Source of the DNA: Acidobacteriota bacterium
GTDB lineage: Bacteria; Acidobacteriota; Thermoanaerobaculia; UBA5066
Direction: 5' to 3'
Length of the DNA stretch: 16,136 nucleotides
Assembly: GCA_016789625.1 (NCBI GenBank)
Contig: JAEUQS010000841.1
Span: 1-16,136 of the forward strand
The notes beneath the pieces were generated by a model. It was not told where the DNA came from and did not search any database. It saw only the letters and a list, made by a program, of their open reading frames with translations. The position numbers were made by a program, and so were the translations under genes. The number at the start of each line of letters is the position of its first letter. Position 1 is the first letter of the stretch. Positions 13,307 to 16,136 of this stretch are shown one piece after another.

Positions 13307-15358
13307 TTGAACGTCCGCCATGTTCTTCTGGCCGCGGCCGTATTCGCGGCGTCCTGCGTCGCGCGCGCGGACGAGCCGTTCCGGATCGGGGCGGCCCTCG
13401 ACAAGGCGCCCTACGTCGCACTGCCCTACGAGCTCCGCCACACGCCACAGGACGATCCCGCGTTCGCGGCTCCGGGCTTCGACGACTCCGCCTGGCCGAA
13501 GCAGGACGCGCGGCTCCTGCCGCACCAGAAGTGGAGCCTCCCGGGCATCGTCTGGTACCGCACGCGCATCGAGCTGCCCGCAGACGTTTCGGGCCGGCCG
13601 CTCGCGCTCCGCGTCCTCACCACGGGAGCCTGCGAGGTGTACGTCGACGGCGTGAAGGTCGCCGGCGCGGGCCGCATCGGCCCCACACCGGAGACGACCG
13701 TCGTCGAGAGCCCGCTCGTGGGCGAGATCGTGACGCTCGAGCCCGGCGTCCGGGTCCTCGCCGTGCGCTTCGCGAACCCCATTGCCGAGGGCCTCCGGAG
13801 GGGCGGCTTCTACGCGGGCTTCAGCCTCGAGCTGGGCCACGCGGCGCCGGCTCTGAGGTCCGACGTCGACCGCGTGGAGCGCGGAGCGGCCGGCACCTGG
13901 TTCTTCACGTCGGTCTTCCTCTCGTTCGCGCTCCTCCATCTCCTGCTCTTTCTGTTCGGCCCCGACCTCCGCGAGAACCTCTACTTCGCGCTCCTGTGCC
14001 TCGCCAACGCGACGCTCGGATACCTCCTCATGGGCAAGGCCGTGCTCCGGGATCCCCATTTCATCCTGTTCTCCGAGCCCACCATGGGCGTCGCCGGCCT
14101 CCTCTTCGCGCTCAGCTCGGTGCTCTTCACCCACGAGGCGTTCGGCGTGCGCCGTCCGCGGGCCGTGACGGGCCTTCTCCTCGCGGGCTTCACGGGGCTT
14201 TCCGTGTGGTCGGCCTTCGCCGCCATGCAGGCCGTGCCGTTCGTGTTCTTCTCGATGCTCTTCGGCAGCGCCGAGGCCGTGCGCACCGTGTGCGTCGCGG
14301 CCTTCCGCGGCAAGCCCGGGGCGCGCCTCGTGGGCGCCGGAATCCTCGCCATCGGCCTGGGCTTCGGCGTGGGCCTCCTCGCGAACCTCGGGGTCGACAT
14401 GAGCTTCCTCGGGCCGCGACGGGTGGTGCGGGCCATCATTCCGTTCGCGTCCGTCGTCGTGCTCCTCGTGCTCTCGTCGGTGCACCTCGCGCGCCGCGTG
14501 GCCGCGATCAACCGCGAGCTACGGGAGCGGATCGACGAGGTCACACGCCTCTCGGAGGAGAAGCTCGAGAAGGAGCGGCACGCCCGCGCCATCGAGGTCT
14601 CCAGAAAGCTCCTCGAGGCCGAGTTCGCGCGGAAGGCCGAGGAGCTCGAGGAGGCCCGGCAGCTCCAGATCTCGATGCTGCCGGGGCGCCCGCCCGCGAT
14701 TCCGGGGTTCCGCATCGCCGCCCGCATGCAGACGGCCTCGGAGGTCGGCGGGGACTACTACGACTTCGACCTCGGCCCCGACGGCGCGCTCACCATCGCG
14801 ATCGGCGACGCGACGGGCCACGGCATGCGGGCGGGCACGCTCGTGACGGCCACGAAGAGCCTCTTCGGCGCGTTCGCGCGGGAGCCGGAGCTGATCAGCA
14901 CCATGACCCGCGCGGGGGCCGCCCTCGCGCGCATGAACCTGCGCGCGCTCACCATGGCGCTGACCATCGTGCGCATCAAGGACGGCCAGGCCCACATCGC
15001 CGCCGCGGGGATGCCGCCGGTGCTCATCCACCGGGGCCGGACGGGCACCGTGGAGTCGTTCCTGGTGCCGGGAATGCCGCTCGGCGCCCGCACGCCGTTT
15101 CCCTACGCACAGTCCATCGCGGCGTTCGGCCCCGGGGACACGCTCCTTCTCATGAGCGACGGGCTGCCCGAGCGGCTGGACCCGAACGACGACATGCTGG
15201 GCTACGAGCGAACGCTGGAATTATTCCGGGAGGCCGCGCACAGAGACGTGGAGGACCTCCTCGACAGCCTCGTCTCCCAGGCCGGTCTGTTCGCGAAGGG
15301 CCGGGCCCCGGAGGACGACGTGACGCTCGTGGTGATCCGCAACACCACCGCCGCGTGA
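13307..15358 (+). CDS. Membrane sensor PP2C-type (SpoIIE/RsbU-like) Ser/Thr phosphatase
   Basis: This 683-residue protein begins with a signal peptide (1-21, cleavage likely at A-R-A before D22). A periplasmic beta-sandwich (about 25-180) with F-D-D-S-A-W and Y-R-T-R-I-E-L-P resembles the 7TMR-DISM or carbohydrate-binding-like sensor modules. Seven or so hydrophobic segments lie between about 196 and 394. An acidic/basic coiled coil (398-455) leads into E-A-R-Q-L-Q-I-S-M-L-P, the usual linker of RsbU-type proteins. The C-terminal PP2C domain (460-680) has metal-binding Asp residues in G-G-D483-Y-Y-D-F, G-D501-A-T-G-H-G, M-S-D618-G and E-D-D671-V-T, so it should be active. Such phosphatases usually act on an anti-sigma-factor antagonist; no such partner is in the window. 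TTG 13307 is the only start that includes the signal peptide. It diverges from the thioesterase gene across 53 bp and is followed 46 bp later by an ankyrin lipoprotein gene. Confidence 0.92.
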   Translation: MNVRHVLLAAAVFAASCVARADEPFRIGAALDKAPYVALPYELRHTPQDDPAFAAPGFDDSAWPKQDARLLPHQKWSLPGIVWYRTRIELPADVSGRPLALRVLTTGACEVYVDGVKVAGAGRIGPTPETTVVESPLVGEIVTLEPGVRVLAVRFANPIAEGLRRGGFYAGFSLELGHAAPALRSDVDRVERGAAGTWFFTSVFLSFALLHLLLFLFGPDLRENLYFALLCLANATLGYLLMGKAVLRDPHFILFSEPTMGVAGLLFALSSVLFTHEAFGVRRPRAVTGLLLAGFTGLSVWSAFAAMQAVPFVFFSMLFGSAEAVRTVCVAAFRGKPGARLVGAGILAIGLGFGVGLLANLGVDMSFLGPRRVVRAIIPFASVVVLLVLSSVHLARRVAAINRELRERIDEVTRLSEEKLEKERHARAIEVSRKLLEAEFARKAEELEEARQLQISMLPGRPPAIPGFRIAARMQTASEVGGDYYDFDLGPDGALTIAIGDATGHGMRAGTLVTATKSLFGAFAREPELISTMTRAGAALARMNLRALTMALTIVRIKDGQAHIAAAGMPPVLIHRGRTGTVESFLVPGMPLGARTPFPYAQSIAAFGPGDTLLLMSDGLPERLDPNDDMLGYERTLELFREAAHRDVEDLLDSLVSQAGLFAKGRAPEDDVTLVVIRNTTAA

Positions 15359-15365
15359 AAGGCAT

Positions 15366-15381
15366 CACGGCGAACGCCGTG
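15366..15381. repeat. Short perfect hairpin between PP2C and ankyrin genes
   Basis: CACGGCG (15366-15372), AA, CGCCGTG (15375-15381) is a perfect 7-bp inverted repeat with a two-base loop, starting 8 bp after the PP2C stop. No T-run follows, so it is not a standard terminator. It may act as an operator or stabilise an RNA end. AATACT (15391-15396), a possible -10, ends 8 nt before ATG 15405. Confidence 0.4.
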
Positions 15382-15404
15382 CAGCTGGGCAATACTTCAT
15401 CCTC

Positions 15405-16136
15405 ATGAACAGCCTACGTCGTCCGGCGAACGTCCTTCTGGCCACGTCCCTCGGCCTCGTCCTCACCGGCTGCGCCTCGGGCGGCTCGCCGTCCTCCTCG
15501 AACGCCGATGGCGACGCGCCGCCGAAGCCGGCTTCGCGCGCGTCGTCGGGCGAGTCGACGTCGCGTGCCACCCGCGGCGGTGGAGCGCGGGGTGCTGCCC
15601 GGCGCGAGCTCGAGAGCCGCGGCAAGAAGTTCGAGGTCGACGACTTCATCGAGGCCGCCGAGAAGAATGACGTCGAGCTCCTCCAGGTGTTCTTCGACGC
15701 GGGCATGGACGCGAACGCCAAGGACCAGTACGGCCGCACGGCCATCATGGGCGCCGCCGAGCGGGGCCGCATCGGCGCGATCAAGCTGCTCCTCGAAAAG
15801 GGCGCCGATCCCAACTACTACCCGCCCAGCTTCGACTCGCCGCTCCTCATCGCCGCGCAGCACGGAGAGTCCGAGGCCATCCGTGTGCTCGTGGCGGGCG
15901 GCGCGAACGTCGACCAGCCGGCCGGGGCCACGCAGGGCGGCACGCCGCTCACCCGCGCGGCCGACGTGGATCAGTGGGACGCCGTGAAAGCGCTCATCGA
16001 CCTGGGCGCGGATCCGAACCTCACCTACGACAGCACCACCGCGCTCTTCAAGGCCGCGGAAAAGGGCAACGAGCCCATCGTCCGGTTCCTTCTCGAGAAG
16101 GGCGCGGATCCCAACAAGCGCGCCCCCGGCGGCGCG
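15405..16136 (+). CDS. Ankyrin-repeat lipoprotein (runs off right edge)
   Basis: ATG 15405 opens 244 codons with no stop to the window end. Residues 1-23 are a lipoprotein signal: R5-R6, hydrophobic 10-20, lipobox L20-T-G-C23, so Cys23 should be lipidated. A Ser/Ala/Gly/Arg-rich low-complexity linker (24-74) follows. Ankyrin repeats start near 76: units around 77-109, 110-142, 145-175, 178-210 and 211-243. They show typical A-A-E-x-G, L-L-L-E-K-G-A-D-P-N and G-G-T-P-L-T-R-A-A segments. Ankyrin repeats bind other proteins; the lipid anchor places it in the envelope, facing the periplasm or the outside. There is no Shine-Dalgarno sequence; AATACT lies 8 nt upstream. It follows the PP2C gene by 46 bp with a hairpin between, so co-transcription is possible but not shown. 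The C-terminus is missing. Confidence 0.9.
   Translation, partial: MNSLRRPANVLLATSLGLVLTGCASGGSPSSSNADGDAPPKPASRASSGESTSRATRGGGARGAARRELESRGKKFEVDDFIEAAEKNDVELLQVFFDAGMDANAKDQYGRTAIMGAAERGRIGAIKLLLEKGADPNYYPPSFDSPLLIAAQHGESEAIRVLVAGGANVDQPAGATQGGTPLTRAADVDQWDAVKALIDLGADPNLTYDSTTALFKAAEKGNEPIVRFLLEKGADPNKRAPGGA

Noticed and set aside
13254..13448. Extending the thioesterase start to 13448
   Set aside because: The added residues are Arg/Pro-rich antisense to the PP2C gene and lie outside the hotdog fold.
13228..15408. 726-residue plus-strand frame parallel to the PP2C gene, and the antisense frame 13265-14485
   Set aside because: Both are out-of-frame, Arg/His/Pro-rich translations of the PP2C gene, which has complete metal-binding motifs in its own frame.

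Overview
The window is very GC-rich, with G or C at nearly all third codon positions. It carries a dense set of chromosomal genes typical of a free-living Gram-negative-type bacterium with a large signalling repertoire. Several traits fit Acidobacteriota, perhaps the Thermoanaerobaculia branch: a Ser/Thr kinase preceded by a CPxC...CPxDG zinc ribbon, tandem Ig-like surface proteins, a DHRS1-like SDR and a KVEVDHG-type DNA-alkylation-repair protein. Myxococcota or Gemmatimonadota cannot be excluded, and the taxonomy is inference only. I see no rRNA, tRNA, CRISPR array, insertion sequence or phage gene.

Layout. (1) Positions 1-1271, minus strand: the N-terminal 423 codons of a secreted Ig-like-repeat protein that runs off the left edge. 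A near-consensus sigma-70 promoter about 270 nt upstream leaves a long untranslated leader. (2) 1635-2220, plus: two small uncharacterised proteins. (3) 2274-4815, minus: a TetR regulator followed by an ABC-2 exporter (ATPase and permease). A 101-bp promoter region holding two AT-rich palindromes separates it from a plus-strand pair at 4917-6340 (SDR protein and secreted NTF2-like protein). This looks like one TetR-controlled locus. (4) 6388-9123, minus: a two-domain M16 zinc peptidase, divergent from (5) 9183-12070, plus, a GNAT acetyltransferase overlapping by 4 bp a GAF-GAF-GAF-zinc ribbon-Ser/Thr kinase. (6) 12076-13253, minus: a hotdog thioesterase overlapping by 4 bp a DNA-alkylation-repair-family protein with a lysine-rich tail. 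(7) 13307-16136, plus: a membrane PP2C (SpoIIE/RsbU-type) phosphatase with a periplasmic sensor domain, then an ankyrin-repeat lipoprotein that runs off the right edge.

How the parts may work together. The TetR locus probably senses a small molecule and controls efflux plus the SDR/NTF2 pair. The GAF kinase and the PP2C protein are separate sensory proteins whose partners are not in the window. The remaining genes look like ordinary metabolism and housekeeping.

The most striking signal not explained by gene families is at the start codons. Seven chosen starts (1981, 4203, 9123, 9183, 9716, 13253, 13307) have a TAnnnT hexamer ending 6-9 nt upstream, the -10 placement expected for leaderless transcripts. 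An eighth points to GTG 1644 rather than ATG 1635. I found no convincing novel multi-gene system. The best leads are this leaderless pattern, the paired TetR operators, an SDR with a replaced catalytic Tyr/Lys, and the triple-GAF kinase.
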